Source: Cylicocyclus nassatus (taxonomy: Eukaryota > Nematoda > Chromadorea > Rhabditida > Strongylidae). Taken from it: a stretch of DNA of 64,000 nucleotides. The notes beneath the pieces were generated by a model, which ran no database searches, was not told the DNA's origin, and was given only the letters and a program-made list of their open reading frames with translations. The DNA lies in contig CATQJL010000316.1 in NCBI GenBank assembly GCA_958299035.1, positions 90,542,443 through 90,606,442 on the forward strand, in the 5' to 3' direction. Below are positions 10,448 to 22,444 of this stretch, in pieces. The position numbers and the translations under genes were made by a program. Position 1 is the first letter of the stretch, and each line of letters opens with the position of its first letter.

Positions 10448-11127
10448 TAAGTTGTCCCAAAGTTCTATCGTTTCATTTTTGAAAAATTATTACTTCGCGC
10501 TATCTGAACGGATTTCTTCATTAAATTTTTATTAAAAATAATAATTTTTTCGCTTTCGAAAGCTTCGCTGAGCGAGATAAAACTAGGAAAAGAAGACCAT
10601 ATAAGCTTTGGTCATTTTGACTTAGGTCGCCAAAAATCTGGAAAGCTGAAAAGTCTAAAATCGTCAACCCATGAATATTTTGACCTACTCTTTGCAATTG
10701 TCAAAAGTTTGTCCTGTTTGGACGCTTCTGTGAGGAGTTACGAATTACCAGTTTACTACAGAAATCCCAAAATTAATCAATTTTTCTTTTTTTATCAAAA
10801 AATCATAACTTTTTACAGACACGTCCAAACAGTACAACTTTTCACAATTGCAAAGGCTAGATCATAGAACTTGTGTATTAACGATTCAGATTTTTCTGAA
10901 GCGTTCCCCATTTTCAGCGACCTAAGATAAAATGACCTAAGCTTATATGGTCTTATTATTCTATTTTTATCTCTGCAGTTAGTGTGTAGCAGAACTCAGG
11001 AAAACAGCATTCGAAAGAGAAAGACATACTCGTTTTAAAAAAGTATAGCGAAGTAAATCTCCATTAAGATAGCGTAAAGTTGTATATTTTTTGAATACAA
11101 AACGACAGAACTTTCGGGACGACCTAA
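10448..11127. mobile_element. mariner-like foldback element, family M copy 1
   Basis: The left end TAAGTTGTCCCAAAGTTCT pairs with the right end AGAACTTTCGGGACGACCTAA, with TA outside both. The arms continue inward: GATAAAACTAGGAAAAGAAG, then ACCATATAAGC and TCATTTTGACTTAGGTCGC, pair with the mirrored blocks at 10905-10975. TTAGGTYGTCCC ends and TA duplication suit a mariner-type MITE. It is 680 bp and non-coding; almost the whole element can fold on itself. Confidence 0.8.
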
Positions 11128-11329
11128 TATTATCGCTCTCAATTCTTTATGAATACACTTCGTGCAAAAAAGAATTTCATGTTTGCATCAGCTTACAAAA
11201 GACATGCGCCCAAGTATGTGAAACCCGCATGCGGTGGTTTGTAGACACTTGGCAAATTACCGCATTGCGTGGGGATCGCGATTTGGCCAAATCTTCGAAG
11301 GTATGACCGACACTTCAGTCAAGTAATAT

Positions 11330-11450
11330 AAGCGTCGCATTGTCATATCTCGCTTCAGAGTGGACAAATTCTGAGTCCAAGGGAATCATTCGACTCAGCT
11401 CTGCGCTGCACATCTTCTGATTATAAAAGTGCCTGTTTTGCTTGTAGCAG
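11330..11450. repeat. family B copy 2, left part only
   Basis: The stretch GCGTCGCATTGTCATATCTC, TCAGAGTGGACAAATTCTGA and GTCCAAGGGA matches the left arm of family B copy 1 at 3230-3575. The matching right arm was not found, so it is a broken copy. Confidence 0.45.
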
Positions 11451-11743
11451 ATTTATGGTAGCCACTCAGTTTCCATAAATACCGGGTTTTCGCCTAGGTA
11501 GGAAGCAACTTACGGTAAAGATGAGCACGTTGGGTAATCTACTGTAATTCAAAATTCGAATTATCGTTAAAAGTTTGCGTAAACCTACCTTAATTAGACA
11601 AGCACTTCTACACAAAAGAGAACCGCCGCGCCGAGCTGAAAAAATCTTGAGTTCACAATTTGTACACTCCTAAGCGAGATGTAGAGTTGTCAAGCTCATG
11701 TCAATCAGTGCGGGTGAATATCGCGTCTTCTTGCACAAATCAG

Positions 11744-11850
11744 CAGCTTTGCATTGTAGACCTATTTCAAAGAAAGAAAGCCTTCAACTTGAAATGCTTG
11801 TACAGCCAAGATTGCCTTGGAGCTATGAAGAGTCAGAGAGTTCATATGCG
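11744..11850 (+). CDS. candidate exon, unknown protein
   Basis: After CACAAATCAG the frame (phase 0 in) reads IVDLFQRKKAFNLKCLYSQD and CLGAMKSQRVHMR, with a possible GTGGTT donor leaving phase 2. It would join the 10183-10266 exon in phase, over a 1.5-kb intron that holds the mariner-like foldback. The donor is weak and the frame stays open further into AT-rich sequence. Confidence 0.22.
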
Positions 11851-12823
11851 GTGGTTCAAAAATATCCGAAATAAAAAAATAAATAATATATTGCTGCTAG
11901 GATTAGCAGCTGTGCATCTGTATCGAACATCTTTATCGAAATTCTGTCATGGTTTGAGATTTTTTTTTGCTCTGTGAACACTTTACCATCTCTTATTCTC
12001 TAGCGTAGAGAAGACAAATTCAGCGTTGATTGAAAATGAATCAAATTCAAATTGCACTTTGTTTTGATGCTGCCTTGCATCCCTCTTGTGTCTGACAATT
12101 CACATATTGACTTAGAAGCAGTTACGCTTACTTGCGTGTTTGACTTCGCGCATGGTGGAAGATTCAGTCCCGGATGTAGTTGAAAGAAGGCAAACTTGCC
12201 ACAAGGTTTGTCCAAAGTTGGAGCTTTCCTTTGTTGACTGTGGTGGATTGGTGATGAAACTTATTTAGAATGTTTTTTGCCGTTGGCAAAATTTTCGTTT
12301 TTAAGTGCAGTTGGCCAGATTTTGACAGCGGAACGGGTCGAAGACGTGTCGTAAAAGTTTAAACTATTCCCTGAAGAGCGTGTTACTCACAGAATGAGCT
12401 TTCATAAGTATCAGAGGGAGACTTTTGTATAACTGTGTGAATATAAGATCACTTTCGGCTCATTCTATATTCTATATGTGAAAAGGACTTCTTGAGGATG
12501 TAAAATAGTACATGTATAGCTCACTTATTGCAGTTTCATCATCTTTGACGGAAAGAGGCTATGACTTATAGTTATCTTCACAACAGTCCGAAGTGAGAAT
12601 CAAAGATTTTACAAAGTATAGATCGTTCATAAAATGTGACGACAGATTTGACTGCGGCCTTTGCGCCCATAGGAGCGATTAAAAAGGCTAGGACTAAAAA
12701 GGTTAAAAAGGCATTAGATCGCGCCTTGATTGAAAATGCATTATCTTAGCGCTCAGCTCAGTCACTATCATTGCCCTGACACTTCATACATAAGTAGAAT
12801 AACCATTCAGATAAAGATGAAGC

Positions 12824-13168
12824 TTAAAGGCACCGTCCACCCAAAATCTCGAATTCAATGTTTTTGTCGCTTTCAGGCCTTCTGGAAGCCCTGATTCCGA
12901 ATATGAAGTCGAAAATCCGCGAAACCCCCAAAAATCCCTGTTTCGAGAACCCTTTGCAACAAGCATAGGCGCGATAAAGCATGCAACCCACTTGCAAATT
13001 TGCGTCGCCCCGCCCACTTGCAAATTTGCGTCGCCCCGCCCACTTGCGGATTTCTCGCTCCAGAAGCAGTCTTTTGCGGCGAAGCTTGGGGGTTTGCCTA
13101 GTGTGGGGGCCCACTCTAGTATGCCATCATAATCGCTAACCTCCATTTTGGGTGGACGGTGCCTTTAA
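12824..13168. mobile_element. TTAA-flanked MITE, family D copy 2
   Basis: Ends TTAAAGGCACCGTCCACCC and GGGTGGACGGTGCCTTTAA are complementary and both carry TTAA, as expected for piggyBac-type insertion. Inside, a 26-base unit (CCCACTTGCAAATTTGCGTC plus GCCCCG) is repeated at 12987-13012 and 13013-13038, with a third partial copy. Frames on the minus strand of 96-120 codons are products of this GC-richer repeat. Confidence 0.8.
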
Positions 13169-13783
13169 GAAAATGCGTTTGGCAGAGGTGCATGCGTTTC
13201 GCGCGTGGTCGCGCCATCGTCACGAATTTTTTGGATACCCTATGCATTTGCGCGGAAATTTTGGAGATGAAAGCATGCATATATTGTGTCATATAGACGA
13301 AGCAAGCCTTTTGACGTTTTTGTTAAGTATGATTGATGCAAAAATCCTCAGATTTCTTCTCAGCCTGATTTCTTCATAAAATGATCAAACAATGTATAGA
13401 GGAAATCTTCACATGCCCAAAATTATCTGGCAAGCCTGTGTATATGAAAACTCTTGTCTGCTCCTGCAGCGTTAGCATATCCTCTCCTCGAGTTTTCCCT
13501 TTCACGCATGAATAATTGCTATTCACCTTGAGCCCCCGCTCCAAATTTCTGCTGGGATACTACTCACTGAGGCAAGAATGTGCGCGAAAGCTGTTTTTTT
13601 TGTGAAACGTTTTTCCCTTTGTATCTTCCTTGAAACTGCTCCTAAAATATACTAGGGAGCTCTGTTTATATTGCCATAGTAAGTCTGACCGTAAATTGCT
13701 GAAGATACTCTGGAATCTTTAGCTGAGAAAAATAGGGAAGGAATAATACTATTTCTTGATTGGGCCTGAAATTCTCGTTGCAG

Positions 13784-13881
13784 AAAAGCATTACGCTTTG
13801 CGGTGTTTCAAATCTTCTATAAAATTGATAAAAACCGGCGTGCTCAATGAGCCTTCATCGGAAGAAAGTGATGTTAATAAA
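13784..13881 (+). CDS. candidate exon, unknown protein
   Basis: A strong acceptor (ATTCTCGTTGCAG) opens 32 codons in phase 2, reading KHYALRCFKSSIKLIKTGVL then NEPSSEESDVNK, to a GTATATC donor in phase 0. The helix-then-acidic-serine pattern looks protein-like. It lies on the strand of the 6.9-12 kb candidates and may be their continuation, across family D copy 2. Confidence 0.35.
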
Positions 13882-14281
13882 GTATATCTTCCACACTTTC
13901 CTGTCTGCGCATAAGGAAAGCACAACCATTGTTTAACTCCCATATTACAATCTTGTGCAGATCCACGATATGTAACTTTGTTTCGCTAATCACTCTCGTT
14001 TTTTTGAGTGAGCAGAGTTAAGGAAATCTTATAGCCCGTCGCTGTGTGCCTCGGAATCTAACGTGCGAATAACTTTTTTTACATGCCACGAAACTGGAGC
14101 AGCCGCCGTGTGGCAGCCTCTAAAGCAAAAGTAGTGGCTCCGTTCTCACTCGTGTGTTGCTCCCGCTAGTATGGAGGCATTAGTGGCGAGTTATTTGTTG
14201 CTGCCTTATATCTGCAAAGTTCACCAACTAGGCTAGTTATCTGTCTTCCACATCTTGAATGAAGCTGCCTTCCTGATTTAC

Positions 14282-14332
14282 GCTCATGACCACTGTAGTA
14301 ATCTTATTTTGTTTCTGAACATTAGATTCTCT
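14282..14332 (-). CDS. possible downstream exon of the 15-16.6 kb minus gene
   Basis: A 51-base exon, phase 0 at both ends, between AGACTTCTTTCAG and GTAAATCAGG on the minus strand, reading RESNVQKQNKITTVVMS. It would join the upstream exon only if that exon leaves in phase 0. Short, so easily a chance match. Confidence 0.22.
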
Positions 14333-15195
14333 CTGAAAGAAGTCTGATCACGAAAATTGACTCCAGTTTTCCCAAGGTGTTAGATTTCGATGCAAACATT
14401 TTCGACATAGATATCATTGTTGATAAACTGAATTAATCACTCTTTTCAGAAGTTTCTAAATGCTAATGTAGAAGCGACTTTTCAATATTTTAATCAGACA
14501 TATGTACGTGAAACCAATTAATTATCTGCTATTTTTATGAGCGTACTTTGAACGTGTGAGAAACGGTTTTCACCAATTCAATTACAACAATTTTATGAGG
14601 TACGGTACCGCATCAATGCAGATTTTTTATATGCGGGAACACATCCCATCATGTCGAAAGTCAAGTATGATTACGATATTTTTGATCTGATCCTCGTTTT
14701 GAATCTTAAGCGGAGAATATACGGATAATATGGCGGGGTCTTTCACGGCAACTTCTTCTATGCTTTTACTTCTAATTCTAGAGATCAGAAGCTTTTGAAA
14801 TTTTTTTTTCAAGGCGTGTTGATGTGGTGCAAGGATCTACATCGACACTGCCACATCCACATCCATCCTTGGCGCAGGCGTCTGCATTCCCTTATCTGAG
14901 CGACGGTGTCTGAGTCCGTGTCTTGGTGCTTCTTGGCACTTAAATAGAAAAACTACTTCAAAAATATTTTCAAAAATCATTCGGAAATTTGTTTGTTACT
15001 TCATGCACTATACACATAAGAGAAAAATTTTTTGAGGAATTTTTGAATTTTTTCGAATTCACAACCGTATACATCATTGTCTCGCCACGGAAGGAGCGCC
15101 GAAACATTCTGAAAAAGAGAAAAATACAAAAAGCCGCAAAGAAGCAAATTGGAAAAAATTCAAAATTTGAGTGTGTCTGCAAAATTGTCCTGAAC

Positions 15196-16576
15196 TTGCT
15201 GGCCAATTGCGCATTTGCGGCATCAATGATGCTGGTGGATAGATCTTGCTATGACTTATGTGTGGAGCAATTTTGAGGAGAGGAGGCTTCTGGAATTATA
15301 CAAAAGCAAAAAAATGTAGAAATTATCCACTCAATGTTTTTGAAGGCTATCTTTATCATTTTTTATTCCCAAAACAGACACGCTCCTAAGCTCTAAAATG
15401 TGGACATTCTTATTGAACAAATCACACAGGAAAGTTCGATATTGCTCAAAATTCTCGCTAGCTAGCAAAGTCTATACTGAATGAGGGCGAGTATGATGCA
15501 ACAAGGGTTTTGTAAGACCATATTGTAAATGGCTAGTGCATTAAAAGCTCATCCAACATGGCTAACGGGTGTGTTACCCAATACCCATTTCAATAAGGCC
15601 AGCAGGAAACAGAATATCTTTTTAGTGCTCAGTTTGCGAATCGTTCAATATGAAGAGGTTCAGTTGTTTTCTTCGAGGTACAAATTAGGTTCTAAGATAG
15701 ACCGACGGCTAGGAAGTTCGATCAAACCAAAAATGCAGCGGATTTGTTCAGCAAAATAGATCTATTTCTTACAATAGATGAGTATCAAATTTACTTATGA
15801 AAATAAGGCGATAAGTCCAATTTGTTCTAAATGAAGCTCCAAGCTAATCATCACAATCTCCGCAAAGCTGTTTTATCTAGCATCTAGCTAATTCATCTAG
15901 CATCTTAACTCCTATTCTGAAGACTCGTGAATATCGAAATTTGGGATTTGATATCAAAGCCGTTGAGAGTAATAGTGGCTTCAGACATTTGGGCCTATGA
16001 TCATCCATTCTAATAGGGTTTAGATAGCACTTTTGGCAGTTATCCTATCAAAAATCAGTCTGCATAAAGGAACATCTTTATACTGGCACTTCGTGTTGAT
16101 CGTCACTTCATACAAGTGTGGGAACTTGTATAGATTTTGGGGGTGGCATCGGAGGATATTTCGCTGTTCTGTACAATGTTGGTAGATATTTAATGCCTTC
16201 GGTGGTTTCACTGAGAAATCATCAAAATTCACAAAGCCTATCAGCCTTTCATCTTTTTTTAGTCAAGCATGCGCGCGAGTCGTCATCTACCACCAGCAAT
16301 ACACAGAGATACGCACTCTCATGAATTCATCTGCAAAAGACAATGGACAAAGAATGAGCTTAGTATCTGTTACACCTAAGGCAATCTCCAGAATTCTATT
16401 TTTTTTTTAACAAACCCATCTGTCTATCGAATATGTGAATTGTTACTAATAATGACAGCTGTAGTGAGTCTCACGATTTTACAGCATGCTAAGTAGCGTT
16501 CTCAGGATTATAAGAAAAGTGGAAAAACTCACCTGCGCACAAAGTGGAGCGAGTCACTGATGTGGAATAAGGCCAT
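15196..16576 (-). CDS. candidate gene start, three chained exons, proline-rich unknown protein
   Basis: Exon 1, 16576-16533: ATG in a good context (AAAATGGCC), reading MALFHISDSLHFVR, ending at a strong GTGAGTTTTT donor in phase 2. Exon 2, 16210-16114: acceptor GATTTCTCAG, phase 1 in and 0 out, reading EGIKYLPTLYRTAKYPPMPP then PKSIQVPTL. Exon 3, 15289-15196 or longer: acceptor ATAATTCCAG, phase 0, reading KPPLLKIAPHISHSKIYPPA. All three phases agree, and the proline-rich composition carries across exons 2 and 3. Introns are 322 and 824 bases. The end of exon 3 is uncertain because the frame stays open for 71 codons and the donor chosen (GTTCAG) is weak. I do not recognise the family. Confidence 0.45.
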
Positions 16577-16599
16577 TTTTGATTTCAAACCCTCTGGTA

Positions 16600-19500
16600 T
16601 GCTTGCACACCTACTCAGGTGTACTTTGTTTACATCAAATAGATATCAACGCAGCATTCTTCACCTCTCTATTGCGTCCTGCTTAGATGTCTTTGCCCCT
16701 CTTGTCATAAGGAAACTCTGACCCGAAAGAACAAAGCAGCACGGCGCATTTTAGTGCTTTTTCCACTTGGGTGGTCTCAAGAAGGCGTAATCCGCCGGAA
16801 TACGGTCGTTTTTCAAAGCGTTAGAGACGTTTTTGTGCACCCTTGGGAAGCTGGTAGGGCCTGAAATCACCGAAAGTAATGTATATGAGGCAATGGACGA
16901 AGATTCGGCTGGCGGCAGTGTTCGTTCCATTGCCTAAACTTTTGCAAGACTTGGTAGACGGATATGAGATGATTAGGAATGTGAAAAATTGAGAAGATTA
17001 GTTTTACTTTCTAATTTCGGTGGAGAGATATAAAGGATGCTTTGAGTTAGTTGAGCGTAATCGCTTCCCTGGAAAGGCGAAGCTTGGTAAGACTCTACAG
17101 GTACTCGGAAGTTTTTGCCTCGCCTTTTAGCAGCTAGAGACAATGAGTAAAATTAGCGTGTGATGTGCTGCATTGTTCATTGAGAACTGCGTAAATTGCC
17201 TGCTTCTATGTCTTTTACCGTAGCTGTTTCAACTGAAGGAAAAATCATGAGCAAAGTGTTATAGTACTTCAGATAAGACTGAAGAAGCTTTCGTAATGCT
17301 ACAGAGTTTGCGAATGAGCTAGCGATATGGTGAAAAATCAGAAAAAACTGTCTGTGTGTGAGAACAGCTGCTGTTTCGGAAAAATGCATGAATGAGCCGT
17401 TCCTCATAGAAAGGGCAACCTTTTTCATTCAGAGGCTCACATTTTCTGGAAGCCTCTCAAATGTTCGTTGAATAAACTCATGGGCTTGCAGAGTGCGTTT
17501 ACTATTTGCGTTACTTACAATCACGTATAAACTTACACATATCGTACTGGTTGCAAAGTCATTCTTTTACATCTTATACTATTTACATCATGTCATTTTC
17601 AGTTTGGTTAACTAGATGCACTTTTGTAATCTTGTACCCAAGCATTTTCTGGAGGGTTTTCTCTAAAAACTCAAGAACATCTTGTCTTTTTTGTCTTGTT
17701 GCTCCTCAAATGCCGTCGTTCTCAAGCTCTTGAATTTCGAAAATGGCCGCAAATGATGATTCTGTTTTGTCATTCTAATTGGATCTCAGTGGTAAATATG
17801 TTATCATAGTTTTCTATTGCGATTTTATCGATTTCCTCGTGTGAAAGAGGTGTCACAAACCTTAACCAAAAAAATGAAAACGTTGAAAAAGTATGTGCTA
17901 CGTGTGAAAATCCCTTGTTTGTAACGACTTGCATTTTTTGGCTGCTATCGAAACGCTATCTGCAGATTGCAGGCCATTAATTGTCCCGATGGTGCATCTC
18001 TTTCAGTTTTTGAATAGAGATGGGTGGTCGTCGCTTCAAACTGTAGCGGTTCGGCTTTCTGAGCAATGCTAAGAGTATGACAGCGTTTGCAAAAATACCG
18101 AACTGAAGGTGTGGGCGCGTAACAATGTACCAGTAAAGTCTTTCTGCAGCTATCTCTAGTGGACTCACAAAATCGGTTATTTAAGCATTCACATTGTTAG
18201 TCAAGGTAGCAAAATTACTTCGCTACCAAATGTGTTGCGGCTTTGAGAGAAAATTGCGCTGGGTGGAGGCAATTTACTTTTTCACTCGCTTAAGCTAACA
18301 ACTTTTCGTAGTTGTGCGATTGTGAATCGCTCTTTGTACCTCGAGCACGAATTCTAAACCAGAGTCCACTTTTCGCATTCGGAGTTTTTCTGATAGTTGC
18401 GTGCGGCGGGCCGCTTTCCGAGTGCACATTTGTCGGGCGCAAAACCGGGTTCTTGCGGAACTTCTTTGGTCGCCTCATTACTAAAACAAACTTTTATATT
18501 GTTTTTGGTGTATACCGTAAGTGTATTTTCATGCCACTGGCGAAGACTGTGGCACTGAGTTTGAAAATGGAAATAAATCACCCTCACCTTCACACCTGTG
18601 ATGAACCATCTCGTGATAATGTGTTGCATTGTTTCTAATCCTGAAACGTATGCAGATTTTTTATTTGTACTCAAAAGGTCAACCCATCGATTTCTTTTCT
18701 AAGAATGTCTCACCGTTTCTTTACTTTGCTCTTTGGATGCCAAACTAACTACCTTTACCTTTGCTACTGACTAGTAGAAGAATGCTAGAGGTTAGCGTTT
18801 CTTCAAAAAATGGACGTGTGCCGCATGATTTTTGTTACACATTTTATGTCTGCTGTTTCATATCTTTTTGAAGGCGAACTCTAATGCCACGATTTGAGAA
18901 TGGTCAAGCTTGCTTGCAGTTCGGCCACAACTCCTTCTCGCCAAGGTTGCACCAAATGAACATTTTTGTCTTTTTTGATGACAGTTTCCATAGTTTTCTC
19001 TTAATGCGCAAAATTGGGATTTCACTTTCCGGCGATGGCACTGTTCCTTTCACCTACTCTGCTATCACTTAGCTTCAAAGTTGTTTTGAGCTTGCTGAGA
19101 AAGAAAGCATCGTAATGTGTGACGTCGACGATCGATAATTCGTGCTGAAATACAATCTAAGAATGCTAAGGATGAGTACTAGAGGAGAAACATCAATTTG
19201 CATAACATTATGCTTACGAGAGCTCTAGCTGTGATATCCGAGCGACAAAATTGTTGTATAGGAAAGAGCGCGAAAATCTGTCTGCACAGACTGTGCTTAT
19301 ATATTTTAGAGGCTGTAAAAACTGCAGAAATATATCACTCTTCTTTGAGAAAATTTGAGATATGCAACCATGATTTGATTTCCTTGACTAGTGGCGCGTT
19401 TTCCATCCTTTCACTTTCGCAAAGGCAGAGCAAGTTTTTCCCGATTTAAAATCGATGTCAATGCAATCGGAAATAGAGTCGAGAATTTTCTCCACGCGTA

Positions 19501-22100
19501 GATCGTTGTTCTTGCCTTCATGCACGTCGTCTTCGCCGCAGACTTCGCAACACGTGTTGCTGGAAAGCAGGAACACCTTGACTGGGGCACATCCATCGCA
19601 TGCGAGTGCGAAGCCACTCAGCTTACCAGAGTGGGAGAGGCGTCCCTGTCTGGCAGCGGCGAGCGCACGAACTGTGTGTATATGAGGGTTGGCAGAAAAA
19701 GGTGGTTGAACTAACTCAGCACTTGGCAGCGTTTCTTTTTTCAATTTGTCCTTCAGCATGAACTGGATTCTCGAGCTGTGTTCACAGTGAAGTTCCGTTT
19801 TTCGGTACTTATTTTTATTTCGCCCATTTATAAGACAGAACACTAGATTCGCTTTTCTTTTTTGCTATTTGATGCAAAAGTCTACCGACTGTACTTTCTG
19901 TAACGTTCAAAAAAATTCTCTATCCACAGAAGCTGGTCACATATGCTCTAACCACAGAAGCTGACAACTTTCTTGTTCACTTTAGTGGCCCAGAATTTTG
20001 TGGGAGGTACTTCACAACTACGACGCCACTCATCTTCCGAATGATCATCATCACTTGCAGCTTTTGCACACCCTATCTGCAGCTCAAGCAATTTATGTGT
20101 GTTGGACATTCTTATCAATCTATTTGTTCTATCCCGCTTGCGCATGAGAGAATAGATAGTTTTTTTTAGAGGGCACTGAGAACACCTTTCATCAAAGCTC
20201 ACGATCCTCCTTGGCTTTTTAGTAAGCATCGTAGTTCTTTTATGTATACAAACTCTTCATCCAGGAACAAAGAGTGGCTGAAAGCGCAGTTTACTGAGTG
20301 CGTATTCTTCTAGCGAACAAGATATGATACGTAAAAAGCTCTTACAGCTTGATACCGAAAATTTTAATGCTGCAGTTGAATGACAGCAACATCGCCGGAA
20401 AGTGATCTACTACTGCAGGTTGACAAGATTCGTTTTTATATGAAGGTAAATTGGCGAAATTCGCCCTTCGACTTTTCAACATGGCTCAGATTCGTTTGTG
20501 GGAACCAACATACGCTTACGTATAATTAAATTTCTACAGACTGTATCTGTGGTCGAATTCTGTGTCGACGAGCTACTGTGCGACTCGATGTTACTTTACT
20601 GCTATTGCTGCACTTAGTGCATAGCTGGTTTTACTTCATCTCCATCACTGTCGCTCTCTGCACTCTGCCTGTTTCTCTCGAGAAAAGAGTATGACAGTTC
20701 GAGTTTCCAGTTTTGATTCAATCGGTCGTTATTCAAGCATAGATTGCAACTCTTATTTTCTAGCCGCGTTGCTTCATCTTTAAGTTTTCGTTTTCACACT
20801 AAAAAACAGAGTTGTATAATCTTTACCGCTGTATATACTAGAAGGCAATCTAGAAAACCTGAATATCGCGAGCCTCCTCTTTACAGTGAGTACACAAACC
20901 AACTACAGTATCCTCCTGCGGATAGGTTCGTTCACTACAGCCTGCACTACAAAAGCGCAGTCATATGGTTATGTTCGTAAAAAACTTGGAACATTCATTT
21001 TCTTTTGATATTTCACAAATAGATCAGCTTTTTTGTGTAATTTTAAACGTTCACACAATGTTTAGGGCGATAATTTGCATTTTGTTACCATACGCTCATG
21101 TATACTATCTCTTACATTGCGCTGTAGTTGAGAGTATATTTTAGTATAGGGTTTATTTATGCAATGGAGAACTTGACCCGATTTCTGGAAATATTCTAAA
21201 TCGTTTGATAGACTAGTCTATAAAGTCACCTACATTTGATGTGCATTACAGCATCTCAGGCTGAGTAAATTTCCCACAATTCTCGTGCTATCTTCGATTT
21301 GTTCTGCGCTAAAAAGTCGATGTTACATTCTTGATCGTACTAAATTCTTGCGCTACATACGACGAGAGGCTTCGAATTTATAAATTGTCCATCGCCATCT
21401 AATACATGCAATTTTCTCCTAAGGTAATCGAAAAGTTAGCCAGATTATAGAATTTGCACATGACTGGTCTATTTCGCCCGCTGTCACCGTAGATTTGGCT
21501 GCCTACCGGCTTGTTCTTGTGCTCCTTGTCGAATGCTACAAGAGAGGAACCTGAGTCGATGTGAGAAAAGTGCAGTGTAAACGAAAACGTCTACCCTCTT
21601 TCAATCTTCTAATGAAAGAATGAGTGGTGTGTGGGAGCGCAGATAAGATCACTTAAGGGTTTCCATGTAGGTTGGAACGATAAATTGATGACAAGTGAAT
21701 ATTTGCATCGCCACAACAAGAACAAATCATATCCCATCCGTCGTTTGTGGTAGAAGAGTGTCACAATAAAATCCATTGACGTTCAGCTATAATTTATAGA
21801 GAGCGTCCACTATTTGCTCTTTTTTACTCTTGAGGTGCGGCACAGTTCTGTGCATGTTGCGAAGCTTCTTCGCTTGTCTGGTTTGCAGTGATCTTCTTAT
21901 CTCTTTTCTTCTTGCCTCTCCGCGCACCTCGCTGATGCTTGTCTTTAGCATGTAACGAAGGGAACATGTGGGTAAATATGTTTTCTTCAGAAGACATTCA
22001 GCCCAAGCAAGGTTTTCCCAGCGATGTAGAAATTTTCTTGTAGAGCATTTCCCCCGTCTTACTCTGCCCAAACAGCTGAGAATTTTCTTTTTTTTTTCTA
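16600..22100. other. no supported gene
   Basis: Several frames of 60-150 codons exist on both strands (for example minus 19388-19843, which is relatively GC-rich) but none could be extended with phase-matched exons. No repeat with clear ends was recognised. Confidence 0.3.
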
Positions 22101-22111
22101 AGCCGAACAAA

Positions 22112-22444
22112 CGAATGTTTTCAGAGGCAGTCTCCAGGCAGTTTATCGACTTCCAGTATTTTATGTCATTCAGGCCTTTTCATGGCGCTGATTCCAAATA
22201 TTTCACTCAAAAAGCGTGAATTCCTCAAAAAACCACTTTTTGGGGCTATTTAAAAAACCCGAGCGAGTGTTTCCTATGCTACCGTTGTCCGAAACAAGCA
22301 TTAACAGGTAAACGCTGTGTGTTCGATGTTGTGTTTGCCATGTGAAAACACGTCAAGGGCTGAGGAATTGTTCAAAAGGGGTTGGCCGTGCGAGGAAGTG
22401 GGCGTGGTCCTCAAGGCTCGAATCTGTCTGGACGCTGCCTTTAG
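22112..22444. mobile_element. family E element copy 1 (related to D)
   Basis: The left end AGGCAGTCTCCAGGCAGTTT pairs loosely with the right end ATCTGTCTGGACGCTGCCTT. The interior shares TCAGGCCTTTTCATGGCG and GATTCC blocks with family D. The better-kept copy is 53981-54426. Decayed and non-coding. Confidence 0.5.

Noticed and set aside
14789..14905. Plus-strand exon candidate with STSTLPHPHPSLAQASAFPY
   Set aside because: The acceptor is weak, and the minus strand is also readable here. No partner exon on either side matched in phase.
14989..15276. 95-codon plus-strand frame, lysine-rich
   Set aside because: It begins at a non-ATG codon, lacks a good acceptor, and is antisense to exon 3 of the phase-matched minus gene.
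19388..19843. 151-codon minus-strand frame with several cysteines
   Set aside because: It contains internal acceptor- and donor-like sites in conflicting frames, no recognisable domain, and no partner exon. Plus-strand frames are open too.
21787..22110. 107-codon basic minus-strand frame
   Set aside because: Two minus frames are open over the same purine-rich DNA, it abuts family E, and no splice partner was found.
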